Positions 47,941 to 60,800 of a stretch of DNA of 64,000 bases are shown here, piece after piece. The number at the start of each line of letters is the position of its first letter. Position 1 is the stretch's first letter. The notes under the pieces were generated by a model. The model saw only the letters and a list, made by a program, of their open reading frames with translations. It ran no database searches and had not been told where the DNA came from. Source of the DNA: Musa acuminata AAA Group (Eukaryota > Streptophyta > Magnoliopsida > Zingiberales > Musaceae); the NCBI RefSeq assembly GCF_036884655.1, contig NC_088354.1, forward strand, positions 10,022,501 to 10,086,500. Direction: 5' to 3'. The position numbers were made by a program, and so were the translations under genes.

Positions 47941-49100
47941 CTTGTCTATTTGACATAAATACCCCTGTCCTTCCTTTAATTTCTTCTACACCTTTAACAA
48001 GTTCTGAGGTTATTAATGTGAATCCACACTAGCACTATTAATATTGTGCTAAGTTTGCCATTAATTAAGGGTTACGCTTTAGATTAATTAGGCTAATAAT
48101 CAATATATATAAAATACCATATACATGCGTATAAATGATGGCACAAATACATTTTGGAGTCACATGAGGATGGGCCCGTTCGATGACAGCTTGGACTTTA
48201 ATATCCGTGTTCGGTTTCTGATTGCAGCAAAACACTGAGATTTCCGGTGCTTCATAGTTAATACACGTAAGACGAATCATTGAGGCCCACTACAAGCCCA
48301 GACTGGTCTTTGTATGAGTTCATGATTTCACTTGCAAAAAATATATAGATGATTTGATTATGATACAAATGATAAAATTAAGCATATGTAATTTTAATTT
48401 GATTTGAATTCAAGCCGAAATCTTCTCGTATATGATTTATCTCATAAATCTTAAAAATATTCTAAATCGACCTTTCTAAAACTATTAAATGATCGTCGAC
48501 TTCAAATCAAGCCCGGTTGGATAGATCAGATTTTGATGATGTGAACCACATGTGATGGATCGATCGATTTCGAACCGGACATTGAACCCATGCGAACCGT
48601 TCTTGGACTGGAATGGGTAATTTGGCATGCACGCGGTGGGTGCAGTGAAAGCAATGAGAATACTGCCCTCACGGTGGCTGCAACGAAGCCAATTTGGATT
48701 CTGGAAGATGCAGAGTCTCTATGTTCATCGAAGCCTGGAAAAGGGTGCTTTAGCGAGAGGATAAGAGACCGGAAGGGGAACGCTGGCCGTAGGAGTGTGA
48801 AAGCAATGTACTCGACGCCGGTTGCTGAGTTGATGTGGCCGTCAGATTTGTCGAGCGTGCTTCCACGCCTTCCGTAATTATCCCAAGAGGAAAAAGACGA
48901 AGGTGCAGATGGAACACGTTTTCCTTCTGCTGCTGCCGCAGTCGCCCGACGTTTGTCTTCCTCGAGTGGAAGCCCTGCGCTTTTCTTATTCCTCATCTGT
49001 TCTCTCTTGTGAAACCTCATCGCTGGAGTGTGGCGCCCGCGGCGGGCTTCGACTTGGAACGCCTTCTTCCCTTACCATCCACTTATCACTCCCACACACA
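47941..49100. other. Intergenic region upstream of DREB1
   Basis: AT-rich to 48530, then moderately GC-rich. Frames at 48526-49020 (-) and 48590-48877 (+) have no recognisable domain and are probably chance. The last 600 bases are presumably the DREB1 promoter. Confidence 0.5.
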
Positions 49101-49124
49101 CTATATATGTGTGTGTGTGTGTGT
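49101..49124 (+). promoter_or_regulatory. TATA box and GT repeat of the DREB1 gene
   Basis: CTATATATGT at 49101-49110 is followed directly by a (GT)n run to about 49124. The ATG is at 49196, so the leader would be about 65 bases. Confidence 0.55.
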
Positions 49125-49195
49125 TTAGGCTAAATACCTGTCAGCGACGTCTCCAACTCGAAGCTTGCACGCCCTTTCCGTTCTGTGCTCTGATC

Positions 49196-49879
49196 ATGGA
49201 CTTTGAGGATTCCTCCTCCTCCTCGTACTCGTGCTCCTCCTCGTCCTCGGGTCTCTCGACCGCATGGGCGCCGGGGCAGTCACCAAAGCGGAAGGCCGGG
49301 CGGAAGAAGTTCCGGGAGACGCGGCACCCGGTGTACCACGGCGTGCGGGAGCGCAACGGGGGGAAGTGGGTGTCCGAGGTGCGGGAGCCCCGGAAGAAGA
49401 GCCGAATATGGCTGGGCACGTTCCGGACGCCGGAGATGGCGGCCAGGGCGCACGACGTGGCCGTCATCGCGCTCCGGGGCGCGTCCGCCAGCCTCAACTT
49501 CCCCGACTCGGCCTGGGCGCTGCCCCGAGCGGAGTCGGCGGCCGCGGAGGACGTCCGCCGTGCCGCGGTCGAGGCAGCCGAGATGTTCGGACCGTGGGAC
49601 CCGAAATCGCCGCCGAAGCCAGCTCCCGAGGCCGCATGTAGGCCACCGGCGGTGTTCGTGGACGAGGAGGCTCTGTTCAACATGCCGGAGGACATGGCGA
49701 GGGGACTGCTGGTGACTCCGCCGTCTGTGTTCGTGGACGAGGAGGCGCTGTTCAACATGCCGGAGTTGCTGGAGGACATGGCGAGGGGACTGCTGGTGAC
49801 TCCGCCGGCGATGCAGAAAGAGTTCGACTGGGATCGGGTGGCGGACTGCCACACGGATCTGCGGCTGTGGGCGGACTAG
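49196..49879 (+). CDS. DREB1: DREB1/CBF-type AP2/ERF transcription factor
   Basis: Single exon, GC-rich, 227 residues. A Ser-rich N-terminus leads to the CBF signature [15 protein letters not shown] (31-45), which overlaps the nuclear localisation signal. The AP2 domain spans about 47-104 ([19 protein letters not shown]), with Val59 and Glu61, typical of DREB proteins binding the CRT/DRE core CCGAC. The second CBF signature is DSAWAL (104-109). Such factors activate cold, drought and salt response genes. The acidic C-terminus contains a near-perfect internal duplication: [15 protein letters not shown] ... [11 protein letters not shown] (150-174) repeated at 175-204 with three extra residues (LLE). 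The usual terminal LWSY-type motif is replaced by LRLWAD. An in-frame open region upstream (to 49028) has no ATG before 49196. Confidence 0.93.
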   Translation: MDFEDSSSSSYSCSSSSSGLSTAWAPGQSPKRKAGRKKFRETRHPVYHGVRERNGGKWVSEVREPRKKSRIWLGTFRTPEMAARAHDVAVIALRGASASLNFPDSAWALPRAESAAAEDVRRAAVEAAEMFGPWDPKSPPKPAPEAACRPPAVFVDEEALFNMPEDMARGLLVTPPSVFVDEEALFNMPELLEDMARGLLVTPPAMQKEFDWDRVADCHTDLRLWAD

Positions 49880-50689
49880 CTGAAGACATCACAGTTACAG
49901 TGCATTAAACAGCGAGTATATATAGGAATCCATTGAGTTCTCATACTACGTACGAAAGTGCTCTCTCTCTCTCATCTTTGATCTTATACCTTTCAGTCTG
50001 TAAACTTCTTCTTAATCCAAAGAGAACACAAATGTATATGTTTGTGTGCATGGAAGATTTCTTTTGTATAGATTGATCCACTTATGGAATCAAATCCAAT
50101 ACCTCGCTATCATAGCCAAAGTTTTTATCAACTATGCTACTTTACTTTAAATTTGTCGAATTTAGATCGTAACTTTTAGTATGTGGATTTAAATTTATCA
50201 TATTAATATAATACTTTAGATATAAAAAAAGGTCATGCTTAAATAGTGGCAATGTGAAAACTTAATGCGCATTATTTTGTGTGAACTTATGACAACGAGC
50301 TCACATAAAGTAGACATGAGATAGTTAAGAGAGTATATAATAATATATATTGGAGGCTACTATATTAATTAAAAATTTTGAGTTGAAAGGTGTTTGTGAT
50401 GTGTATGCCGACCATCAAAATCAGGTGTGGAATTATTTATTAATTACTATAATGTGACAAAGCCATGTTAGGCTTCTTTTCTTATCTTTAAAAAATAGGT
50501 TGTATATATCTTTAGAGTTCAACTATCAGTCTAGAATTAGGCTATAGATAAACTAAAATATATAACATGTAACGTTAGCAAAGCAAAGCATGTAAAATAC
50601 ATGTTAAACCAATGAGATGTCACTTCATCTATAAGAATTGAGGAAAAGTCTCTTCAACATATCATAATAGCCGAGTATCATCGATAATC

Positions 50690-51430
50690 TTGACATTTCT
50701 CACTTCCCCCAACTCATAAGCAATACCTAAACGAAGACTCAGAGCCACCTACCTACTCTTTGCGATCACCGACAGGAGGTCACGTCACTTGCTTTGACTT
50801 TCCGAAATGAACTTACAGGAACCACTCCTCATTGATCTCGTAGTCGGAAAAATAAATCTAGCTTTACATTAATGGTCGATGGTATGACCCGACTTCACTA
50901 GCCTTCTCTTTCATACGAACGATGAGGGGATCACGCCTTGCATGATCCAAAGAAGCAAGGAAGCCCGATCGGAGGCGTCATCCTGATAGTCCCTAAACAC
51001 TGTCGTTGGGAGCACACACCGTTAAGCCACTCGCATTAAATGTTTTCACTATGCTGGGTAAGAGGAACCTTGGCGGAGGCCTATCTGCTCCACTCGATGC
51101 CAAGCATAAAAGTCATGCCCCAGGCCAAACCGAGACATATAGGCCAAATAAACTTGTTACTCTCTTAATTTATTACTAATACTATTATCTTTCTCCCCAT
51201 GCTTTCCTGACTTGAGCATCATAGGAGTCGAGGTGAGACACCCTCGGTGTAGACCTGTTGTGCAAGGTTATCAACATAGCCCAGAGGCATAGCCAAAAAG
51301 CTACTCAGCAAGAGCGATCGCCTAGCTCCCAAACCAAGCTTCAGCATTTGAAGATTGAGCCACTCCTACCGCATTGGCTCTTCCTATAGCTTCCTTCGTC
51401 TTGCCTGCAACACCTACTCTCCACGGTAAC
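50690..51430. mobile_element. Possible LTR-retrotransposon relic
   Basis: A block of higher GC content inside AT-rich DNA. Its composition resembles LTR or adjoining sequence of plant gypsy elements: CATGCTTTCCTGACTTGAGCA then CACCCTCGGTGTAGACCTG and TTGTGCAAGGTTATCAAC. No second LTR, primer-binding site or coding domain is visible. This call rests on general resemblance only. Confidence 0.3.
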
Positions 51431-51814
51431 TAGAAAAAATATTCATAAGGGACCTGCGCTTTCGACAGAGAATCAATCATGCCAACTTACCGGTTGACGA
51501 TCTTTGTGTGTTAACCAAGTTGATGTATAAAAATATTTTTTTAATATATATTCATACTAAGTTTATTAAACGAATACTTACAAGCTGAAATTTTATTGGA
51601 TAAATCATTGATATAGTCTTTTAATCAAACTAAAGTAAAATGAATATTTTTCATCATCCGAATTCTAAACACTTTAATGATACTAAATGATTCGAAAAAC
51701 GGATCATATCGTATCAAATTCATCAAGTAAAATCGATGCACCTAAATATATATAGTTTTTGATTTCGAATCGATTAACGGATATCGAAAGTGAAATGAAG
51801 AGTGAAGGATAAAT

Positions 51815-51850
51815 CCTTAGCCTTAGCCTTAGCCTTAGCCTTAGCCTTAA
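51815..51850. repeat. (CCTTAG)6 hexamer repeat
   Basis: Six tandem CCTTAG units. The motif (TTAGCC) is close to, but not, the plant telomere repeat. Confidence 0.9.
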
Positions 51851-53284
51851 TGTCATGAATTGCATGCGGAGAATCATCCTTGTCTCGATGTCACTGTCCC
51901 CTCTCCCTCGGTGGTCGTTGACTCCTCGTACTAGGAAACGAGAAAGTGTGCATCATGTGGTCGCCTTCAACCATACCGATCGATTATTCCGCAGCCGAAA
52001 GCAGACATCAAAAACAAGCCAATCTTTGGCGACTGCTTTGAACGCGAGATTCTCGCATCGGTATATAAAATGACATGAGTGCGTTCGATAGAGCTGCCAC
52101 TGAATCGGATTACTCTTTTTTGTGTATATTTCTAATCTTTTATGCTGTTTATTTTTCACTTAGGAGGAACACAATAAAACGAGCATCGATATAGATTTTT
52201 TGTGTTTTGAATAAAATATATTTTTGTGGGGGTCAAAAGCTGAAATGTGGATGTCGATGTACATATCTAACATTATGTGATTGTTCTCTTAGTTTTCACT
52301 CGATTTTTATGTCAGATTTAATATTGTGAGACTGTTCTCTTCTTAATCATCACTTATTTTACGTTGGATTTAATAATATGAAACTATTTTCTTATTCTCA
52401 TTCTTTTTTTCAAACCTTTGCATTCTGAAATTGATATGTTTGGCCTTCCATTCAATCTAAAAGCTTTGGTTAATTGAATTATGTGCTAAATCCAACCTAT
52501 ATAATTCTATCATTTTATTTTATTTTTGATGATTTCTTTCGAAAAGTCTTATGATACATCATATTTTTTAATTTTTTTATTTAATGCTCTTATTTTTTTT
52601 TCTAACACCTTAAACACGCATGGTTGTCTTTTGTCATCCATTGCTTCGCTCTTGTTATCATCTCGTTATAATCACATTCTCTCCATATTGTATTATTCCT
52701 TTCTTTTTTTCTTAATTTTTATTTTCTATCTTTTTCTCCTCTTCACATTTGATCATATGGAGATGATAAAACATAGAGGATCAAGGTGGAGGCGAAAACC
52801 ATGAGACCATACAACATTAAAACGACAATGAGAGAGATTTAAGATATTAAATAAGATAAAAATATAAAATAAAAAATTTAATTATTTTAGTATTAAAAAA
52901 ATATGAGATGATAATAATTCATCGCATTTAGACCTCAGACAAGAAGAAACTTAGCACTCTTGACAGATTGAGGACATCAAGAAATAGTACGTAATTGGGA
53001 TTTCCTTGCATTTATCCCTGATAAGATTTGGAATGAATACATCATTTAGCCCAATTAATTGCAATCCATCATATGCGTCACTTTAACTATTAAGATTTTC
53101 CATTTACATATATTCCTTTCATAAAAGATATATACAATTGAAAAACGAGCATACCATTCTCAACTCATCAATCAAGAAATTGACTATAAGAGTGTATACA
53201 TACACACAATTCTTTGAGTTCTATAAGTTGTTAATGACCCTAAAATCAAAGAATGCATGTGAAAATGAGACTTGGGAGGATAGT

Positions 53285-53418
<134 letters not shown>

Positions 53419-54934
53419 AAATTTAAATTGAAGTAAAATTATATATGGGGAGTGGGGTCGAGAGTCAATTCGATCTTCTTATTGGCTTCCATGAGCGGGC
53501 CCTTTTGGCTTCACCGCTGCTTCTCACTCCGCTGGGAGTTTCCTCCACCCCATCGAGTTCGAGTTCCTCCCCTCTGATTCCTCTTCCTCTCCGCCTAAGG
53601 TTTCCGACCCCGATCCCATTACGCGACACCCGTGATCTGGAAGCGTTCCGTGGCAGACAGGCGCGGCGCCATTTCGAGGGGCGGCGGTGGATTCTGACGA
53701 GGGAGGTGCGTCTGTCAGCAACCTATTATTTGAGGCGAAGTGGAGAGAAGAGAGGAAGGAAGGGCAGGAATCATGATGACGGTGACCCGAAGCGCGGTGA
53801 GCACCATGTTCATTGTGTTCGTCTGCACTCGCCTAATCTGCGCAATGATGCACCTCAGGGACACCAGAATGGCTTTCCTTGCCGCCACCAGATCCGACCT
53901 CGGCATTGTCGGTTCCTACGCTGCCCCTTCCTTTTTGATTCCTCTCATTTTCTGTTCTCTATAACGAGAAATTCATGCGCTTTTGTTTTGAAGGCACTGT
54001 TTCGATTTGTTACTTTGCGCTGTGTGGATAAAGGAGACCCTTTTCTCTACGAGCTATGTTGTTCTGTTTAAGTACATCCTTGTGGTGGAGTGGGCTTGGA
54101 TCAATGCACGCCCGCGCCCGGTTTCCAGCATTGATTTCCCTTGAGACATAAATGGGGGCTGCAAAGCGTACTTTTTTTCCTTTTATTGTTTTCTTGTTCT
54201 TTTGGTATCCCTGGGTCTGAGCCGATGGTCATGAGTGACGATAGGAGGGAGGTGTACAAGGCCTTGCGTCATTGGAAATGTTGTTTTAATTTTACTGTTT
54301 TATTGGTCCTTTTGATCATTTGTTTGCTTTTTCTGGACAATCAGGATGCATGAAATCTAATCGAGTTTGAGTGCCTTTTAGCACTGGAATTACCGAGAAA
54401 AGATTGATATTGTACAGGTTTGGAGTTTCTTATGGATGATGCTCATTTGGTATTGAAATTGTGATGTGTGAGCATTGGATGACTACCCACTTATTCCTTT
54501 GGCTTTCTTCCTTGAACAGCTAGAACATGGGGTCAATGGGCTGGAACCAGTTGTAGTTGCTAATTTTCCAATAAAGAAATTTGGTGATCAGTCCCTTGCA
54601 TTGGGCCAGGAGGCACATTGAGGTCTCATTTTCTTTATGTCTATTGATCTTTCGATTGTTTGCGTTTTTGTCGTTCTTTATAATGACCACTTATCAGTAT
54701 CTGGGGACATTCAATTTGTTGTTCTTGTCATTGTTTTTTCTCCTTTAACACTTGACACAATATGTTAGCTCTTATATGTCCATGGATGGGACAGATTTCT
54801 GGTTTTGCTAATTCATTATGCATATGTCTTTATTTGGTGAATTTGTGGTCTGTCAAATTGGTTTGTCATGGTATTGCTTAATGCTCAATCTAAAAACTCA
54901 CTGGTTGTGCAACTTCATTACATTTCTTTTATGA

Positions 54935-55037
54935 GGTTGCACTTGGTACAACAGTAAGATTATTCCTGTGCAACATGGGAGACTAGAGTTCGAGTCTTGT
55001 ACGTCAAGTCTCCTTAGATTTCACAGTGGCGGGAGGT
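54935..55037 (+). mobile_element. tRNA-derived SINE-like fragment in the ATL relic intron
   Basis: GAGGTTGCACTTGGTACAAC starts a tRNA-like head; GAGTTCGAGTC (54987-54997) matches a pol III B box. The SINE-type tail GTGGCGGGAGGTTCA follows at about 55025-55039. A second tail with GTGGGAGGCTCATGCAC occurs about 205 bases later, so the tail was carried into the neighbouring duplication. Confidence 0.5.
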
Positions 55038-55430
55038 TCATCCTTTATAATGTCCCTTTCATTTATATGCCTTTATTTGGTGAAATATATGAGGTCTGAA
55101 TTTGGCTTGTAATGGTACTGATAAGTTAATGACACTCTCAAATTTTAAAGTACTTATTGCATTCTAAGATGCTGTCCAATATAAACTATTTTAGCAAACA
55201 ATATGCTTAAATTAACTCTTATTAGATCCTGCATTTGTGGGAGGCTCATGCACTTGGTTCACCGTTATAATGTTCCTTTCATTTATATGCCTTTAGTTGG
55301 TGATATATATGAGGTTTGAATTTGGCTTGTAATGGTACTGATAAGTTAATGACACTCTCAAATTTTAAAGTACTTATTGCATTCTAAGATGCTGTCCAAT
55401 ATACGTTATTTTAGTAAACAATTTACTTTC
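55038..55430. repeat. Tandem duplication, about 220-bp period
   Basis: A block starting CTTTCATTTATATGCCTTTA at 55056 recurs at 55276. The shared sequence (GAATTTGGCTTGTAATGGTA ... GATGCTGTCCAATATA) is nearly identical for about 150 bases; the joins differ. It lies in the 1.9-kb second intron of the ATL relic. Confidence 0.9.
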
Positions 55431-57882
55431 ATCTGCTCAAGCATGAGTAGAAAGATGGTTTTATTGAACATGATTGAATTGGCATTGCGATGCTTCCCAT
55501 CGGATGAGTGTTAGACCTGTGACTCTTGTTTACCTGACCAAAAAACTAGCTTTCAAAGAACACCAATTTCTTGTTTGCTTTTCATTTATTTAACAAAAAA
55601 TTTTGTATACCTTGTTCTAGATAGTTTCTAGGAAAACAATAGTTGTTGAACAATTAGATTGATGTTTTGAGGTCCTGTAGATGCACCACAATTTATTCGA
55701 TTTTAGTTTTACTTTAGGAAAACATGTAGTTGTTTGTGCATCTTTTAATTTCTTTTGTGAAGCAATTCCTATTCTACCATTTTTGCAGGCTTGAGTTTTA
55801 TTATTTTTATTTCTGCATGTTGACCTGTTATAAATATTCATGATAACAAAATTCTGTTACCACACAGTCATGCAATCTGCTGAACTTAATTGTTTCTTTT
55901 CCATTACATCTTTCAGTGTATTTATTTATATCTTTTCTTTTCCTTGAAGAACAAACTGTTTAAATTTGGAGAGTTAGCCTAAAGAGTCATGTAATATTGC
56001 ACTGGTGACAATGAATAATTTTTGGTGAAAAAAACCTTAGAGGATCCAGAGATGATGAAATAAATAATGGCTACAGCAAAATATGATCAGGAATTCCATA
56101 AAACACAACTATCTTGTACTTTTTTGCCAATTTATTTGTATATGTACATAGATGCTAAAATTCAACTGTAACTATAGGAGCTTCCTAACATTTGTTGCAT
56201 TAGAGTATACTCAGAAAAGTGGTGATGGAAATAACAGGTAAATTGCCTGAGAAGATATGACCTGACTTGTTATATATCATTTGTGCATTCTGGCAATCAA
56301 GTTATGTTTAATTCTCTAGGAATTAATTATCTATCTTGTTATATATATCTCTCTCTCTCTAACTCTTGTGCATTTGCTCACTTACGCAGGGTCATATTGC
56401 ACTTTTCTCTGGCTGATATTTTACAATGTTTATGTTTTTTACTTTTTTCCCCTTCTTACTGGCTTCTTTCAAGATATTGACCTATAATTCATCTTGCTGC
56501 TTTTGGTAGGTGTACCAAGAGACGGATGTTTTGCGCATTCTTCCATCTTGTGGCCATACATTCCATGTTACTTGCATAGACATGGCTGAAACAACATTCA
56601 ACATGCCCTGTCTGTAGAATTTCATTGCGAGATTCTCCTGATAGAGAACATGCACTGTGACCTCTCTACAGTTCAGCCACCAGAACCTTTTCTCACCCTG
56701 AAACCTTTGTTGCAGATCCATGCCACTATCAATTTGCACAGTCATGTTACTCCCAAGGGTAGCAGAAAACCAGAGAACCGTCTCCCCTCAGGAAGACCAG
56801 TTGATGTCGTTGCCATCTGGATCCAGTTATAATGCCTTCTTGATCTGTAGCCAACTGCTCCATATCAAGCAAAAACAAGATACATCAAGAATCTACAAAA
56901 TTCTTTGCCACTCAAATAACAGGAAATAGGATATGCTTGAGATTGATCTCCATGCCAAATACATAGGGATTGAAGGGATTTAGAAGCTAACATCATATCT
57001 GTACAACTGTTTGTCGTGAGCTGCATGCTGCTTTTTATCCGGCATGATGTTTGAGGGTCAGTTGTTGGAGATTGTTGAAATGGGTGGTTTTTGGTATTCT
57101 GCTATAAAATCATGAATTTTGATGGTATATACTTCTGAAGACTGATTAATCTTTTTATAGACAGTTTGTCTGGCTACCTGAGTGTTTAACCTTTCCACTT
57201 TGTCATATCTCCGAGTATTATGCGAAAACCAAGTGCTGCGTTCCATTATCCTTATTTTGCATTCTAGATTTACTTAAATTACTTTGGTGATTTTGAAGTG
57301 AAATATATAAACTTGCTCATCCCTGCTAAGCAATGCCTTTGGAGAGCAATTCCAACCACCTTATGCTACTAAAATGAAAAGCTTGATGATGGCCAGGTAG
57401 GCTCTCTTTGATTCATTCCCATGTATGTGGGCACAGACATGCTGATCCTAAACATCCATTGCCTGGTAGCAAAAAAAGATGATCTTGTGATGGTAGTATC
57501 GTTTGATTTGACGTTTTGGGTATCGGACCGACATAGATTTGGTATGCACCAATGAAGTCTTTTTGGAAGCATACGGCCGAATCTATGCCATCGACTCGAT
57601 AGATTATCTAGTTCATATATACCGTTCTATATGTACTATTTAGAAGATGTGAGGTAATTCCTTCCAAACACAAGTAAAAACTAATTGGCCTGGCCAAATA
57701 GGTTATCATTATGAAGCTTATAATCATACAAAGATCCATTCTTTTGAATGAGTAAAATTCATTCTTCCTTTTTCCTCTTTTCAAATTACATAATTCTTAT
57801 ATGAATACAATATATACACATGATGAATCAATCTGTGGTAGATCAAGTCTGCCAAGAACGAAAGAGAAACCTGCAAATTCAG

Positions 57883-60800
57883 CTAGAACTCTTCATCATA
57901 TGCTGTCGATCTTGTAACTGGAATGGACCATCTTCCTAGATGTGCTGTGTAATTTATACATCGAACTATGCCTCTTCCTGTAGGCCCATCTGGAAAGTCA
58001 ATAACACTGACGCTACCAGCATCAAGATGAAAGGATCCCATCCATTCCATTGTTAGGTTGAGGCATTGGGCTATCAGTGCAATATGAAGGGCAGGGTGTC
58101 CTACAACCACCAAGTTTCTTTCTGGTTCTGATTCATTCAAGAGTTCGTGTAGCAAGGAATGCCAAGCCTTCTTTGTCTGCTTCCAAATATCGGTTAATGA
58201 TCGATGGTCAAAGCCATCTAACCAACCTGGATGAACCACCAAGCTGCCTGTTGAATTCTGGGAGAAAAGAGAAGAAAAATTAATGAACCATTTCCGATAT
58301 GAGAGTTGTTTGTACACTTTGCGTGCAAGAAATCATGGAGTTGAAACATAGGATGTTAGTTTGTCCAAGACTGAAATGAGTTCTAAATCATAAACTTTTA
58401 CCTTCTGTGCTTGCTGAAAGGCAGGTTCCACTTCGAGGTCGACCATTTTCTTCACCTCCACATAACGAGGCATGCAGTCGGCGCCTAAACAATCTGCAGC
58501 TTCTTGGACCTGTGTTCAAAGTGAGACTGATAGAATGATATGTGACTTGTGATGATTTGAGGACACAGAATTACGAATCATTTGTTCTCTGATGTTCTTG
58601 GAGAACTTTGAAAGAGTCTCACCTCCGATATAGACATGGCTGTGTCAACTGAGGCAACACGTGGACTGCAGGCAATGCAATCGATCTTCAAGTCCAGAAG
58701 AAGCTCCGCGGTTTTTTGTGACTGCAGTAATAGTGGTCCAGGAATGGTCGGATGAATAAATCCATTGCCAGCAGAATGCTATCAAATGGAGGGAAGAAAG
58801 TAGCTACCTGTATTATCCCAAGCATATTCATGGACTCATATCCCATATTGGCAAACACCTGAAAATTAGAATCGAATCATATGTTTTATTTAGAAAAAAA
58901 TTCTCTTAGAAACTATTATAGAAAAACAAGAGAGATGACTTTAATTCAGAAACGAAATATAACAGACACTATAACCTTGCGACCAATGAAATAAGAAAAT
59001 TGTTGAACAAAAGATATGACACTATCAAAAAGAAGGAAACATAGAGTTATTTAATTTAGAAATTCTGCAGATGAACCCTGCAAACTTCAACTGTTTCCCC
59101 TGCCAGAAATAAAATTAAAAATTGGCGATTTCAAGAACCTTAGAAGAAACTAAAATGCAAGAAATGAAATATTGAATATTTGTCAAGTTTTAAAGTGATA
59201 CTTTTACAAGTAAACCTAAAGCTCTAATAATCATCAATTTTTTTTTTGTACCTCAGTGTTGCTTTGTGTGGTTCCATGGCAGACTAAAATGATCCGATTT
59301 CTAGTTTTCCTTCCTCCAGAAGTTCCAGGAGCCACAGGAGAATTTGGTGTCTGCAATAGAATTAAGTCCATGGATAACAACTTTCGATAAGCTACTGGCA
59401 CTAAAAGTATCATAAAGGCCTACTGTAATGCTACTATTATGATGCCATAGAAAACAAAAATATATTAAATACTCTATCTATTCTCATATCTTTTGAAAAC
59501 CAACAAAGGCTGGTATAAGTTCAAAAGCCTCTCAGCTTCTCAAATTATTTGTGATGACCCTACTACAGAATTTATGAAGCCTTTCTTTTTGTGAATGCCT
59601 TCCGAAACTTATCTTTGCTATAAGCCTTAAAAATATATTAATAACGAGAAAGCAAATCATTGTAGAATCTTACAATAAAGAAATAAAACATGCCTAAAAG
59701 CAAATAGTACAACTAAAGGATATTTAATATCATGTATTCTTCCACAAAGATGAAAGAAAGTGAAAGAATAGGGGCCTAGGAGGATTACTTGGGTACTATA
59801 CTTTTGTCGAACATAGGGGCGAGTATAACAAAGCAACAACCAACCACAATGAGGCCGTAAGTGGTGTTATTAGTGTGACCATGACTTGAAATGTAATCCA
59901 AAAGCTCTTGGAACGCTTTATCCCTTCCCGTCACTTTATCCCTACATGATACTAGCAACTACTAATCACCACATAAATGTTAGATTGAAGCATGTACCTG
60001 ATTCAAACGATTAACGCAAATGTGTGGCGGACCACCTCTGGGTTTTGGGGTGAAGTCTATCACACTGACCCCGCAGTTGCTCTGTAGGAGAATCCTAAAG
60101 TACTGTGTCCCAAGTCCTTGAGAGATTGACCAACTGTTATGCTGGTCCTAACAAAAACAGGAGAGGTTCGGCCAGAGAACTGAAATAATATAAACAGCAC
60201 ATATACCTATTGCAGTGGCAACCAGAGCTTGGTTTACAGCATTATGAGCAACAACAAGCACCGACTTCCCTTCATGAGCTAAGATCTTGCTCCAGCAGCT
60301 TTCCGCTCGGTCCCACAATTCTCGCACAGGATAGTGCCCATCGATGCTGAAATTTGCAGCATCCTTCTGCCATTGGCGATATGCATCCCCAAATTTCTGT
60401 TTTCCTTCATACTTCAGAAGACCCTGGATTGGTGTTGAGAACAACAAGTTTAGTATCAATCCAGAAGCCCACGTTCTACGCAATACAAGAGGGAGGAAGA
60501 CACAACGATCTGGTAAAAGACTAACTTGGAAAGAGTAAAGATCAATCTCCCTCAAGTCAGGTTCCGGAATCATCTCCTCCTGCCGAGGACCCCATATGAT
60601 CTCGGCTGTCCTCTTGGATCGAATCAAGGGACTGGTACACATAACAAAAACCACGTTCCACACAGTCAACACAGAAAGAACCAAATAGCCGAATCCTATG
60701 TATCAATCACACAGCAAAAACTGCAAGAAAGCAGACAACGTGATGTTGATGACATCAAAATATCAAAAAGCACCCTTTTTCACCTTCTTCCTCTTCTCAG

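Larger units (their letters stand above)
53773..56660 (+). pseudogene. ATL-type RING-H2 E3 ligase gene, apparently decayed
   Basis: Three exon-like pieces. Exon 1 (53773-53907) encodes MMTVTRSAVSTMFIVFVC and more, a membrane segment. Exon 2 (54520-54622) encodes LEHGVNGLEPVVVANFPIKK then FGDQSLALGQEAH, followed by an in-frame stop. Exon 3 (from 56510) encodes YQETDVLRILPSCGHTFHVT then CID, the second half of a RING-H2 finger. The first zinc pair (CxxC), expected after GQEAQ, is missing. At 56582 the frame slips: after Cys-Ile-Asp a two-base gap shifts WLKQHSTCPVCRISLRDSP to another frame. ATL proteins are membrane-anchored ubiquitin ligases. Three lesions argue for a pseudogene; a sequencing error alone would not explain the lost CxxC. 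A missed small exon is a weaker alternative. Confidence 0.65.

Noticed and set aside
48526..49020. 164-codon minus-strand frame upstream of DREB1
   Set aside because: No recognisable domain, no conserved motif and no splice context. It is probably chance.
49141..49854. 237-codon minus-strand frame over DREB1
   Set aside because: Shadow of the GC-rich DREB1 CDS, with no motif. The plus frame has both CBF signatures and the AP2 domain.
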